DNA of 64,000 nucleotides from UMGS1696 sp963643035. GTDB taxonomy: Bacteria > Bacillota > Clostridia > Oscillospirales > CAG-272. The DNA lies in the NCBI GenBank assembly GCA_963643035.1, contig CAVIKO010000008.1:3848-67847 (forward strand). Reading direction: 5' to 3'. The number at the start of each line of letters is the position of its first letter. Positions within the stretch are counted from its first letter, which is position 1. The notes beneath the pieces were generated by a model. That model searched no databases and was not told the origin of the DNA. It saw nothing but the letters and a program-made list of their open reading frames with translations. Position numbers and translations under genes: made by a program. Below are positions 34,841 to 43,519 of the stretch, in pieces.

Positions 34841-34987
34841 ATGATGACCTATGGCTCAGAAACCATGTTCTTCACCACACTGTTGGTCAGATTTGCGATA
34901 TTTACCGTGTTCTATGTCCTTGTGTACTTGATCACTTCCAAGGCGTGTACCCGGATCATCGATAAGGGACAAACGTATAGCGTATGA
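34841..34987 (+). pseudogene. C-terminal remnant of a membrane protein (FtsX-type permease-like)
   Basis: A 48-codon tail (from ATG 34841) encodes a hydrophobic helix (FFTTLLVRFAIFTVFYVLVY) followed by LITSKACTRIID, which reads like the last helix and tail of an FtsX-type ABC permease. No ribosome site or upstream domains remain. A hydrophobic patch at about 34575-34625 in another frame may be from the same lost gene. Confidence 0.4.
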
Positions 34988-34993
34988 ACACAG

Positions 34994-35041
34994 AACAAAC
35001 GGAGAGGCACTACAGCAAAGTGAGCTGCCTCTCCGTTTGTT
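34994..35041. terminator. 16-base-pair bidirectional terminator
   Basis: Perfect arms 34994-35009 and 35026-35041 around a 16-base loop. It overlaps the stop codon of the minus-strand ABC exporter gene and should end transcription from that side. Confidence 0.75.
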
Positions 35042-36777
35042 CATAAGCCGATTTTGCTTTGGTTCACGCTGCACATATCGTGGTACAGTCCGCCCTTTGC
35101 CATAAGCGCGGTATGGGTTCCGGATTCCGCGATTTTGCCGTTCTTCAATACGAGGATGTTGTCTGCCTTCATGATGGTCGTCAGGCGATGCGCGATCACG
35201 ATGAGAGTGTGTTTTCCTGCCAAATTCTCGATCGCTTTTTGGATCTGCGCTTCCGTTTCGTTGTCCACTGCAGAGGTCGCTTCATCAAGGATCAACACCG
35301 GGGTATTCCGCAGTACAGCGCGTGCGATGGCGATCCGCTGCTTCTGACCGCCGGACAACCGCACTCCTCGTTCACCGATTTTTGTATTGTATCCCTCCGG
35401 CATTGCCCGGATAAACTCATCCGCACACGCCACCTTCGCCGCTGCATACACCTCCGATTCCGATACGTTTTCCGCACCATATGCGATGTTCTCGTACACG
35501 GTGCCGTTGAAGAGAAACACATCCTGCAGTACGATCGACAGATTGTCGCGTAGAGAATGGAATGTGGCTTTGCGGATGTCGTTTCCGTCCAGAAAGATTG
35601 TGCCGGAGAGCGGATCGTAGAATCGTTCGAGCAGGGAAATGATTGTCGTCTTTCCCTCGCCTGTTGCACCGACCAGCGCAATCATCTGTCCCGGTTTACA
35701 GGTGAAGCTCACATCATCGAGTACCTTGACTGCGGGATCGTAGCCAAAGGTCACATGGGAGAACGTCACTTCGCCATTTCCGCGTGGGAGTATAGCCGCG
35801 TTCGGTTCCTCCTTGACATCACTATCCGTGTCAAGCAGCTCCAGTACCCGAACTGCACAGGCGTTGGATACCTGAATGTCCTCCGCGAGACGCGCCAGTG
35901 TGGACAGCGGAGTATAGAAGAGGGAGAGGTACATGAAAAAACCGACTATGTCCGCTGTATCCATGGAGCCGTGCATCGCCAGAACGCCGCCGACACCCAT
36001 GACAATCACGGTGCCGATGGATGTCATGAATTCCACGGTCGGATGGTACATCGCGTTGTAGAAATTGGCGCGAATGTTCACAAACGCATATTTCTTGCAG
36101 TAGTTGCGCATCCGTAGAGATTCCGCGCCTTCCTTGCCGAACGCCTGAATTTCCTTCATTCCGGACAGATTGTCCTGCGTGTTGGCGTTCAATCCGGCAA
36201 GCACCTCTTGGTTGATCTTGAAAAGCGGCGCGACCTTTGTGATAAAGAGGCGCGACAGGAGAAGAATGATCGGTACCGGGAGAAGTGTGAAGAGCGCGAG
36301 CCGCCAGTTGATCCGGAAAATCATCACGCACACGCCAACGATCACCATGATGTTGGTCGCCATATCGGGCAGGGAATGGGCGATGAGCAGCTCCATCTGC
36401 CGTGTATCGTTGATCATCCGGGACATGATCTCTCCGGTTTGCTTATCGGAAAAATACCGCATCGAGAGGGTCTGGAGCTTATCATAGCAGATGCGGGTCA
36501 GATCGGCGACAAAATTCCATGCCGCAACGTGTGCCTGCCACATGGAGAGAAACCGACATACGCCGCGGAGGAGATACGCGCCGATCATGATCCCGACATA
36601 AGTGAGGATCGTGCGGTAGGTCAGGTTTTCCGGCGCGGCGAGCAGAGCGGTCAGCCGCCGTACTGCCTCCGGCGTTACAAGACTGAGAAACGACGCAGCG
36701 ACAAGGGCAAGGATGGTCACGCCAATCTCCCGCCACCACGGTTTCGCGAGGTATACCATACGCTTGATTGTGTTCAT
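35041..36777 (-). CDS. ABC exporter half-transporter (membrane domain fused to ATPase)
   Basis: The 578-residue protein has six membrane helices in the first 310 residues (starting WWREIGVTILALVAASFLSL) and a C-terminal ATPase. Motifs are complete: Walker A GATGEGKTT, Q-loop VLQDVFLFNG, signature LSGGQKQR, Walker B with VLILDEATSAVD and the H-loop IAHRL. With all catalytic residues present it can work as a homodimer. ATG 36777 follows AAGGAC. It stands alone between terminators. The cargo (lipid, peptide or drug) cannot be told. Confidence 0.93.
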   Translation of the reverse strand: MNTIKRMVYLAKPWWREIGVTILALVAASFLSLVTPEAVRRLTALLAAPENLTYRTILTYVGIMIGAYLLRGVCRFLSMWQAHVAAWNFVADLTRICYDKLQTLSMRYFSDKQTGEIMSRMINDTRQMELLIAHSLPDMATNIMVIVGVCVMIFRINWRLALFTLLPVPIILLLSRLFITKVAPLFKINQEVLAGLNANTQDNLSGMKEIQAFGKEGAESLRMRNYCKKYAFVNIRANFYNAMYHPTVEFMTSIGTVIVMGVGGVLAMHGSMDTADIVGFFMYLSLFYTPLSTLARLAEDIQVSNACAVRVLELLDTDSDVKEEPNAAILPRGNGEVTFSHVTFGYDPAVKVLDDVSFTCKPGQMIALVGATGEGKTTIISLLERFYDPLSGTIFLDGNDIRKATFHSLRDNLSIVLQDVFLFNGTVYENIAYGAENVSESEVYAAAKVACADEFIRAMPEGYNTKIGERGVRLSGGQKQRIAIARAVLRNTPVLILDEATSAVDNETEAQIQKAIENLAGKHTLIVIAHRLTTIMKADNILVLKNGKIAESGTHTALMAKGGLYHDMCSVNQSKIGL

Positions 36778-36885
36778 AAAGCAGTCGTCCTTCTTTCGAT
36801 GTCATATGACACATTGTACCACAAACTCTGCGAAAGTCAAGGGAAAAACGAATTTCAACACCGTTAAAAGCAAATTTGCACAGTA

Positions 36886-36922
36886 AAGAAGAGAGTCATC
36901 TGTATAGAATGGCTCTCTTCTT
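36886..36922 (-). terminator. Terminator of the isomerase transcript
   Basis: A 13-pair stem (36886-36898 with 36910-36922, one G-T pair) rich in AAGAAGAGAG lies after the RpiB-like gene on the minus strand, followed there by TTACTG. It is a moderate terminator. Confidence 0.5.
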
Positions 36923-36944
36923 GCACTTCCTTTGCATCTTCAGT

Positions 36945-36995
36945 CAGTCGGGCGACCTCAGTCGGGCGACCTCAGTCGGGCGACCTCAGTCGGGC
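36945..36995. repeat. 14-base tandem repeat at the 3' end of the RpiB-like gene
   Basis: Three full copies of CAGTCGGGCGACCT and a 9-base partial copy lie head to tail. On the minus strand each copy repeats the last codons and TGA stop of the isomerase gene (CCCGACTGA), so the array grew from the coding end into the 3' untranslated region. Confidence 0.95.
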
Positions 36996-37558
36996 TTGAC
37001 TTCCAACTTCAGTGGATAATCGCCGAGCTTCGTAACATGGAAGCCGTTTTTCTTGTAGGTATCATAATCAAACGCCTCCAGTTCGTCAATCGCCAGCTTG
37101 TGGAATTCGTAGAAGTTCTTCCACCATTCGTAGCCGCTGCCAAGGGACGCGCTGAGATACGCGTCCGCAATATCACAGCCCATTTGCGGAGCTACGTAGA
37201 ACGCACCCATCGCCAGTACATTCACGCCGTTGCCTGTGATTGCCCGCAACGCAGCTGGAACGCTCTCAACCACACCTGCATGTACGTGCGGACACTTGCT
37301 AGCCGCGATGTGGATGCCCATTCCGGTACCGCAGAACGCGAATGCTCTTTCAAATTCTCCTTCCGCGATCATTGAGCCGATGCGCAAACCGACACGGTGG
37401 AACATCAGATCGGTGTCGTTCGGATCGGAATCCGCCTTCACCCCGATGTCCGTTATTTTCCAGCCTTTCGCACGCAGATGGGCGCAAACAGCTTCCTTCA
37501 GAGGGTATCCGGCAAAATCCGCGCCGACGAGCAGTTCCTTGTCGCAAATCCGTTTCAT
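36986..37558 (-). CDS. RpiB/LacA/LacB-family sugar-phosphate isomerase
   Basis: The 190-residue protein interconverts aldose and ketose phosphates. It opens with ELLVGADFAGYPLKEAV and has the catalytic Cys in FAFCGTGMGI (C76). It is longer than ribose-5-phosphate isomerase B (about 150), with a C-terminal extension after YEWWKNFYEFHKLA, like several uncharacterised sugar-specific members. It begins 84 bases downstream of the SGNH hydrolase gene, so they may be co-transcribed. Its last codons are duplicated in the adjacent tandem repeat. The substrate is not certain. Confidence 0.88.
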   Translation of the reverse strand: MKRICDKELLVGADFAGYPLKEAVCAHLRAKGWKITDIGVKADSDPNDTDLMFHRVGLRIGSMIAEGEFERAFAFCGTGMGIHIAASKCPHVHAGVVESVPAALRAITGNGVNVLAMGAFYVAPQMGCDIADAYLSASLGSGYEWWKNFYEFHKLAIDELEAFDYDTYKKNGFHVTKLGDYPLKLEVKPD

Positions 37559-37642
37559 GCTGTAATCTCCTTAGTATATGTGGAATTGTAGAAAAATGAG
37601 AAATCGATTGTGTTTTAAATCAGCACTTATAGTAGCGTTTCT

Positions 37643-38764
37643 TTAGAAAGCGACCATGATGGTATGTAGAATTGTCATGGCATACACGCGTGCGAGGTAG
37701 TCGTTGCAATGGTTGACATTGTTGCCGGTCATGTCGTAGAATTCCTTCCGTCGCAGGAGCGTTTGGTGGACAGAGGTCATCGGCGCGACTGCCATACGGT
37801 CGTCCGATGCCGCGTAATCGAACATATACGGTTCGTACTCGGGCTGGTGTCCGAAGAAGCCGGCAGCGCGGAAGTGAGGCAGCATTGTCGAAACGAGACA
37901 GATCCCGCATTCCGGATATGCCCGGCGGATTTTACTGACAGCACTTTTGGTCAGAGTCATGAATTCCTCCGCAGATTTCCAACCGTCATTCATTCCAAAA
38001 GCGTAGACTGCCAGATCCGGCGCGTATACATTGACCAGTTCCTCTACGTGTTCGTCGCCCCACCGGGAATCCATTCCACCGACTGCTGTGTTGTAGAATC
38101 GGAGCGTGTGATCCTTGCCGGAAGCTTCTCTTGCTGACTCCTCATACGGTTCGCGCAGATATTCCACCGTGTAACCGTAGAATTTTGCAATTTCCTCGGT
38201 AATCATGTGCGGGAACGATGCCATAAACGGCTCTTTGCTGTAGGTGATAGACGAAGTGGCGCCGGTCGTGATGCTGTCGCCGTAGAACACGATGGTCGCA
38301 GGTGCGCCGGATGTCATTTTCTGATGGAATTCCGCGAAGTTCTGTCTGCATCCGGCGGGGAGCGTTCCTTTCCATGCGCCGTGATGACGGTAGGTCACGT
38401 CGATCTGCCAGCGTGCGAAGGTGTCTGCCTCGCCATATCTCAGATACGGATGTCCCTCCACCGTACAGCCGAAATCTGCACCGTCCTTATGCGCTGCCGG
38501 ATAGTATTCTTCGATCGGGAACGCCGGGATTGCAGAACCAGGCAGCCGTTGCAGGCAGCCGTCCGCAAGCGCATAATCCTTTCCGCACACATATTCCGTT
38601 TTCTGATCCGCGGAAATGACTGATAAAATCTCGTCCGCCGGATAGAGAAGCCTTGCGGATTCTCTGTCACTGAGAAACATAACCGTCTCGTGCGCGGCGG
38701 TATCTCCTTCCCAAATGGGACGCAACGCCCATTCGGGGATCCATTCTTTTCTTGCTGTATCCAT
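37643..38764 (-). CDS. SGNH/GDSL-family hydrolase
   Basis: The 373-residue esterase-like protein has an N-terminal beta domain (about residues 1-150) and a C-terminal SGNH domain. Visible are the nucleophile block VFYGDSITTGA, the block III Asn in AFGMNDG, and a final D/H region in NHCNDYLARVYA. There is no signal peptide. Such two-domain proteins often remove acetyl groups from xylan or other sugars. ATG 38764 is served by a consensus promoter about 100 bases upstream. The partner RpiB-like gene follows. Confidence 0.85.
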   Translation of the reverse strand: MDTARKEWIPEWALRPIWEGDTAAHETVMFLSDRESARLLYPADEILSVISADQKTEYVCGKDYALADGCLQRLPGSAIPAFPIEEYYPAAHKDGADFGCTVEGHPYLRYGEADTFARWQIDVTYRHHGAWKGTLPAGCRQNFAEFHQKMTSGAPATIVFYGDSITTGATSSITYSKEPFMASFPHMITEEIAKFYGYTVEYLREPYEESAREASGKDHTLRFYNTAVGGMDSRWGDEHVEELVNVYAPDLAVYAFGMNDGWKSAEEFMTLTKSAVSKIRRAYPECGICLVSTMLPHFRAAGFFGHQPEYEPYMFDYAASDDRMAVAPMTSVHQTLLRRKEFYDMTGNNVNHCNDYLARVYAMTILHTIMVAF

Positions 38765-38866
38765 GCTGTGCTGCCTTTCTTTGTTTTCTATCGTGCTGCT
38801 GTATAGGATCCCGACATCAGAAATCTATTGGAAAAGGCGCCGTTTTTGCATTGATTTTCCATGAGC

Positions 38867-38895
38867 AGTATAGCATACTTTGGTGAAAATGTCAA
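38867..38895 (-). promoter_or_regulatory. Promoter of the SGNH hydrolase-RpiB unit
   Basis: Minus-strand TTGACA (38890-38895), a 17-base spacer and TATACT (38867-38872). Confidence 0.8.
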
Positions 38896-39066
38896 GTATC
38901 CGGCAAGGATTGATCGCATATTTTGATATGCAGCGGATTGTGGCTGTTTTGTACCATATATTTTGGCCTTCCAGCAAAAAAATAGAGCTTTAGCGTCTCC
39001 GCTTGAAAGAAACGGGTGAGACAATCGCCGGGATAAGATTTTTTGCGTAAAAATCTCCAATACCTC

Positions 39067-39095
39067 TTGCACAAAGTGTGTTTTTTTGGTATACT
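39067..39095 (+). promoter_or_regulatory. Promoter of the GNAT acetyltransferase gene
   Basis: TTGCAC 39067-39072, a 17-base spacer and TATACT 39090-39095. A second TATAAT at 39236-39241 lies close to the ribosome site without a good -35. The remaining parts of the 492-base gap 38765-39256 hold no gene I can support. Confidence 0.65.
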
Positions 39096-39256
39096 ATGGA
39101 AAAGCGTTTTCTGGATTTCCAAAGATGAACCATCCGTTTTCGCAAATATGTTTACCATGTCGCACAATGGAGAGCCATACGATCTAGTAGGGCAGAGAAC
39201 GCGAAATCGGCTGTACAAACGAAACCTATTTTATTGTATAATATCGGAGGAGTATC

Positions 39257-39754
39257 ATGCCGGATTTACTGGTAAAACTCTATGAACTGCCTGCTCTTTC
39301 TCCACTGACGGAGAAACTGGCAGAAAAAAACATCGTCATCCGCCCGCCGATCGGTCCCGAGAATTACGCCGTGATCGAATGGATCCGGAAGCATTTCGGC
39401 GCAGGATGGGCGGGAGAGACGGAGAACGCTTTTTTCCGCAGTCCCAAGAGCGTCTTTGTCGCCGTCCGGGAAACGACCGATGAAAACGGTGAGGTACATG
39501 GTGAGATGCTCGGCTTTGCCTGCTACGATGCGACGGTCAAGGGATTTTTTGGTCCGACAGGGGTCGATGAAAAGGAACGCGGGCAGGGAATCGGTCAGGC
39601 ACTGCTGCTTCGTTGTCTCCACGCCATGCACGACGAGGGGTACGGCTACGCCATTATCGGGGATGCGGGACCGGTCGATTTTTATCGAAAGTGCTGTGGC
39701 GCGGTTGTGATAGAAAATTCTCATCCCGGTGTATATCGCGGAATGCTCCATTGA
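39257..39754 (+). CDS. GNAT-family N-acetyltransferase
   Basis: The 165-residue protein has the acetyl-CoA-binding motif of GNAT enzymes (ERGQGIGQALLLRCLHAMHD, with the Q/R-x-x-G-x-G/A core) and the following YAIIGDAGPVDFYRKCCGA, where the FYRKC segment is the usual fourth-motif tyrosine region. ATG 39257 follows GGAGGAG. It is a single gene whose stop codon overlaps the -35 box of the next gene's promoter. The acetyl acceptor is unknown. Confidence 0.88.
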   Translation: MPDLLVKLYELPALSPLTEKLAEKNIVIRPPIGPENYAVIEWIRKHFGAGWAGETENAFFRSPKSVFVAVRETTDENGEVHGEMLGFACYDATVKGFFGPTGVDEKERGQGIGQALLLRCLHAMHDEGYGYAIIGDAGPVDFYRKCCGAVVIENSHPGVYRGMLH

Positions 39755-39779
39755 CAAAACGTACAATCTGTGGTATACT
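39751..39779 (+). promoter_or_regulatory. Promoter of the third solute-binding lipoprotein
   Basis: TTGACA 39751-39756 (over the GNAT stop codon), a 17-base spacer and TATACT 39774-39779. Confidence 0.8.
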
Positions 39780-39802
39780 ATAGACACAAATTATATGTGT
39801 AA

Positions 39803-39814
39803 TTACATATGTAA
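39803..39814. promoter_or_regulatory. Perfect 12-base palindrome just after the promoter, possible operator
   Basis: TTACATATGTAA lies about 20 bases after the expected start of transcription and forms part of a wider near-palindrome from 39791. A repressor bound here would block the lipoprotein gene. The regulator is not identified. Confidence 0.4.
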
Positions 39815-39831
39815 CCGAAAGGAGCTTACTC

Positions 39832-41307
39832 ATGAAAAAAAGCATCTTGGTTCTGCTCATCATTGCGCTGCTTCTGCCGACTGTCGCGTCGTGTGGAGCC
39901 GGTAATGAAACACAGAAGGAAACCACACAGGAAACTGCTGTAGAATCCACAACACAAACAGAGGCAGAAACGGACTCTCTGGAGGCACGTCTTTCTGTAT
40001 CGGATGAACTTCCCGAGGCGGATTTTGGCGGGGCAACTTTTTCCATCATCGGTGACGATGGCTTTGATTACATCTTAGCGGATGAACTGACTGGCGAGGG
40101 TGTCAATGATGCCATTTACACACGAAACAAAAATATAGAGGAACGGTTCAATATCCTCTTGGACTGTGTCACTTATAGTGAAGACAGCTTCACGTCACAG
40201 GCACAGAATGTTGTGCTTTCCGGTGATGATTCCTTCCAGATGATGTCGGGGCATATCATCTATTTGGGCATGGCGGCTGTCAATGACATTATGTATAACT
40301 GGTATGATCTGCCGCATGTTGATTTCTCGAAACCGTGGTGGTCGTCATCTACGGAGGATGACCTGCGCTACAAGGATAAGGCGTTCATTGCTATTGGCGA
40401 CTTTGCGCTGTCCGCTTTGGTAGAAACATATTGTATGTTTTACAACAAAGATATGGCAGAGGAGTATTCTCTTCCGGATATGTACGAAATCGTAAATGAG
40501 GGAAAGTGGACGATTGATAAGCTGTATGAACTGTGTGACGGTGTCTATACGGATTTGGACGGTGACGGAACACGTTCGGATAGCGACCGCTACGCGATGA
40601 CTACAGACTGCAAGAGCAATGTCAATACCTATCTTTGGGCATTCGGAAAGAAGATTGCTACACAGCAGCCTGACTATACCTACAAGCTGGATTACTATGA
40701 TGAGAAGCTTGTGTCGATTGTGGAAAAGCTCTACAATATGTATTATGAGACGGACTATGTTATCTTTGATAAAGATAAGCATGGGAATCAGTACAATGTA
40801 GATATTTACGCCGAAGGCAACACACTGTTCTGCAACGGTCTGATTGGCTGGGCGGTGGAAAGCTTCCGTGATGTGGAATTTGACTATGGTATTATTCCGT
40901 ATCCGAAGTGGAATGAGGAACAGGAAAATTACTATACGAGCGTGGACGGCGGTCATGAGGGACTTGCTGTTTTGAAGTCTATCGGCGATCCGGAATTTGT
41001 CGGCACCATCTCCGAAGCACTGTGCGCCGAAAGCTGGAAACAGGTGGTTCCCGCCTATTATGATGTCGCGCTGAAGTTCAAAGGTGCCCGCGATGAGCAG
41101 TCTGTCGAAATGCTCGATGCTATCGTGCAGTCCCGTGTGTTCGATTTCGGCTATGTGTACGGCGGCTGGGGCTGTGTGTTCTGGATTCAGTACATGATGG
41201 AACAGAAATCGAAAGACATCACCTCGTATTACGAAAAGAATTTTGCCTCCTACGAAAAGACGATGGAGAAGGTATTCAAAGCGTTTGACGAATATGCCGT
41301 AGGTTGA
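39832..41307 (+). CDS. Family-1 extracellular solute-binding lipoprotein
   Basis: The 491-residue precursor has a lipobox LPTVASC (C21), a Glu/Thr-rich linker and a carbohydrate-binding body like those at 1521 and 11483 (shared patterns include DFGGATFSIIGDDG, the FDYGIIPYPKWNEEQ stretch and CAESWKQVVPAYYD). ATG 39832 follows AAAGGAG. A hairpin separates it from the sugar isomerase-like gene, yet the two are probably one unit with partial read-through. No permease or ATPase is adjacent. The ligand is unknown. Confidence 0.88.
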   Translation: MKKSILVLLIIALLLPTVASCGAGNETQKETTQETAVESTTQTEAETDSLEARLSVSDELPEADFGGATFSIIGDDGFDYILADELTGEGVNDAIYTRNKNIEERFNILLDCVTYSEDSFTSQAQNVVLSGDDSFQMMSGHIIYLGMAAVNDIMYNWYDLPHVDFSKPWWSSSTEDDLRYKDKAFIAIGDFALSALVETYCMFYNKDMAEEYSLPDMYEIVNEGKWTIDKLYELCDGVYTDLDGDGTRSDSDRYAMTTDCKSNVNTYLWAFGKKIATQQPDYTYKLDYYDEKLVSIVEKLYNMYYETDYVIFDKDKHGNQYNVDIYAEGNTLFCNGLIGWAVESFRDVEFDYGIIPYPKWNEEQENYYTSVDGGHEGLAVLKSIGDPEFVGTISEALCAESWKQVVPAYYDVALKFKGARDEQSVEMLDAIVQSRVFDFGYVYGGWGCVFWIQYMMEQKSKDITSYYEKNFASYEKTMEKVFKAFDEYAVG

Positions 41308-41325
41308 TGTGCATAAATAACAATG

Positions 41326-41360
41326 TGGGAGGGAAGCACCGCTTACCCTCCCATGGTTTT
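41326..41360 (+). terminator. Intercistronic hairpin/terminator
   Basis: Perfect eight-pair stem TGGGAGGG (41326-41333) with 41346-41353, followed by TGGTTTTATTT. It would reduce but not abolish transcription into the next gene. Confidence 0.65.
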
Positions 41361-41382
41361 ATTTGGATGAAGGAGAAACACC

Positions 41383-42282
41383 ATGTTTGACATCAAGATC
41401 GGAACCCTCATTCCTGTGATGCAGGCGAAAAAAGCCATCCCCATGCTCAACAAAAAAGGTTTTGAATCCTACGAGTTGGATTTTGCGGGTGTGGATATGG
41501 AAAAGCTGGACTTTGCAGCGCTTGCCGACGAAATCCTCCCGATGCTGGACGGTAGAGAGATTTCCGCGGTCGGTTATTACCGCAACCCACTCCAGAGTGA
41601 AGCGGACAGAGACGGACTCACAAAACTGGTCCGGAATTTGTCCACACTCCAATGCCATGTGATCGGTGCGTTCGCAGGCGGCAATCCTGCAAAATCGATT
41701 CCCGATACGATTCAGGAGTTTCGCACCGTCTGGGAGCCGATCGCAGCTCTGGCAGAGGAGCGCGGCGTAAAGATTGGTTTTGAAGGCTGCGGCGGCGGAT
41801 GGTGGGGAGGCAGCCACAATATCGCCTACTGTCCGGATGCGTGGGATCTGATGTTTGAAGCGGTGCCAAGCGGTGCGCTTGGCCTAGAGTGGGAACCGTG
41901 CCATGCTATCGAGGGGCTTGCCGATCCCGTCATGCAACTCAGACATTACGCAAAGCGCGTTGTGCATATTCATGGCAAGGACGGTACCGTCGCGTGGGAT
42001 GTGATCCGTGAACACGGCATCCATACCAGTCATCCGTATTGCTGGAATCGGACGCCGGGCTTCGGTGATACCAACTGGTCGGATATTTTTACGATTCTGC
42101 TCCAGAACGGCTTTGTCGGTGCGTGCGATATAGAGGGCTACCACGATCCCGTACACTTTGACGATATGGAGTGGACGGCGCAGGTCACGTCTCTCGATTA
42201 TTTGAAACGGTGCCGCGGCGGCATCGAGTATTTCTACGGTCCGGAAGAGATTCGAGGATACCAGGGTAAACGTAAAAAATAA
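41383..42282 (+). CDS. Sugar phosphate isomerase/epimerase-like TIM-barrel protein
   Basis: The 299-residue protein fits the xylose isomerase-like TIM barrel (AP_endonuc_2) family. Probable metal ligands are the Glu in KIGFEGCGGGWWGG, the Glu/His of LEWEPCHAI, the His of VVHIHGKDG and the Glu/Asp of ACDIEGYHDP. Such proteins isomerise or epimerise sugars and inositol derivatives. ATG 41383 follows AAGGAG. It lies 75 bases after a sugar-binding lipoprotein gene and probably acts on the imported compound. Confidence 0.87.
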   Translation: MFDIKIGTLIPVMQAKKAIPMLNKKGFESYELDFAGVDMEKLDFAALADEILPMLDGREISAVGYYRNPLQSEADRDGLTKLVRNLSTLQCHVIGAFAGGNPAKSIPDTIQEFRTVWEPIAALAEERGVKIGFEGCGGGWWGGSHNIAYCPDAWDLMFEAVPSGALGLEWEPCHAIEGLADPVMQLRHYAKRVVHIHGKDGTVAWDVIREHGIHTSHPYCWNRTPGFGDTNWSDIFTILLQNGFVGACDIEGYHDPVHFDDMEWTAQVTSLDYLKRCRGGIEYFYGPEEIRGYQGKRKK

Positions 42283-42290
42283 CAGGAAAA

Positions 42291-42324
42291 AGCGGAGTTC
42301 CCGTCTGAAAACGGGATCTCCGCT
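42291..42324. terminator. Bidirectional terminator between convergent genes
   Basis: Arms AGCGGAG-TCCCGT (42291-42304) and 42311-42324 pair with one T-T mismatch. On the minus strand the stem is followed by TTTTT, on the plus strand by CTGTTTT. Confidence 0.8.
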
Positions 42325-42343
42325 CTGTTTTATGCCGCATGTG

Positions 42344-43519
42344 TTATTTCTCAATCGGATGCTCGGCAATGAACCGTTCGAGACGGTCGAGAGCTTTCGA
42401 AATATGCTCGACGGAATAGGCATAGGATATGCGCACATATCCCTCGCCGCAGTCGCCAAACGCCGACCCGGGTACGACAGCCAGCTTATAATCGTATAAG
42501 AGCTTTTCGCAGAACGCCTCGCTTGTCATACCAAACGGCTTGATGTTCGGGAATACATAGAAGGAGCCTTCAGGATCAAAGCATTCAATGCCGAGCCCAT
42601 GCAGACCATTTACGAGGAAGCGACGGCGGCGATTGTATTCTGCTTTCATCATTGCGATGTCTTCATCACCGTTGTGCAGAGCCTCAATGGCGGCAAACTG
42701 GGAGGTCGTCGGTGCGCTCATGATAGCGTACTGGTGGATTTTCAGCATCTGTTTTGCAAGCGGTGCCGGGGCAGTCAGATAGCCAAGTCGCCATCCTGTC
42801 ATTGCATAGGATTTTGAAAAGCCGCTTGTGACGATCGTCCGCTCACGCATTCCGGGAATGTTCGCCGGGGACACGTGGTGTCCGGTGTAGGTCAGCTCGC
42901 CGTAGATTTCGTCGGACAGCACCATGATGTTCGTGTCTGCAAGCACCTCGGCGATCGCACAGAGATCCTCGCGGGTCATAATAGCTCCGGTCGGATTGTT
43001 GGGGAAGGGCAGGACGAGCAGCTTTGTCTTGTCGGTGATGGCAGCTCGGAGCGCGTCGGCGGTGAGCTTGAAATCATCCTCCTCGCGCGTTTGGATGAAT
43101 ACGGGCTTGCCGTGGGCCAGTTCCGCAATCGGGCCATAGCACACGAAAGCGGGTTGCGGAACAATCACCTCGTCGCCCGGCTCGAGGAGTGCGCGCATGG
43201 TCAGGTCGATTGCCTCACTGCCGCCGACGGTCACGACAATTTCTGTCGCGGGATCGTAGTGCAGATCAAATCGGCGTTCGAGATACGCGGCGATCTCCCG
43301 GCGCAGATCGGAAAGTCCGGCGTTAGCAGTATAGTACGTTTTGCCCTTCTCCAGACTTTCAATTCCGGCGACGCGAATGTGCCATGGCGTGACAAAGTCC
43401 GGTTCGCCGACCGTAAGCCCGACCACATCGTCCATGCCAGAGAGCATATCAAAGAATTTACGAATACCGGAGGGCTTGATGTCCTGTACATTAGCGGAAA
43501 GGATTTTCGCGTATTCCAT
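42344..43519 (-). CDS. Class I pyridoxal-phosphate aminotransferase
   Basis: The 391-residue enzyme belongs to the fold-type I aspartate/aromatic aminotransferase group. Visible are PFPNNPTGAIM (N of the PLP ring contact), VLSDEIYGEL, the PLP Lys in SGFSKSYAMTGWRLG, and the C-terminal Arg in GYVRISYAYS. Its start codon overlaps the stop of the Lrp-type regulator (TGATG), so it is in that operon and is probably controlled by it. It likely transfers amino groups of aromatic or branched amino acids; the substrate is not fixed by sequence. Confidence 0.93.
   Translation of the reverse strand: MEYAKILSANVQDIKPSGIRKFFDMLSGMDDVVGLTVGEPDFVTPWHIRVAGIESLEKGKTYYTANAGLSDLRREIAAYLERRFDLHYDPATEIVVTVGGSEAIDLTMRALLEPGDEVIVPQPAFVCYGPIAELAHGKPVFIQTREEDDFKLTADALRAAITDKTKLLVLPFPNNPTGAIMTREDLCAIAEVLADTNIMVLSDEIYGELTYTGHHVSPANIPGMRERTIVTSGFSKSYAMTGWRLGYLTAPAPLAKQMLKIHQYAIMSAPTTSQFAAIEALHNGDEDIAMMKAEYNRRRRFLVNGLHGLGIECFDPEGSFYVFPNIKPFGMTSEAFCEKLLYDYKLAVVPGSAFGDCGEGYVRISYAYSVEHISKALDRLERFIAEHPIEK

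Noticed and set aside
36945..36995. CRISPR-like short repeats
   Set aside because: The 14-base units abut with no spacers, and no cas genes are present; it is a minisatellite.
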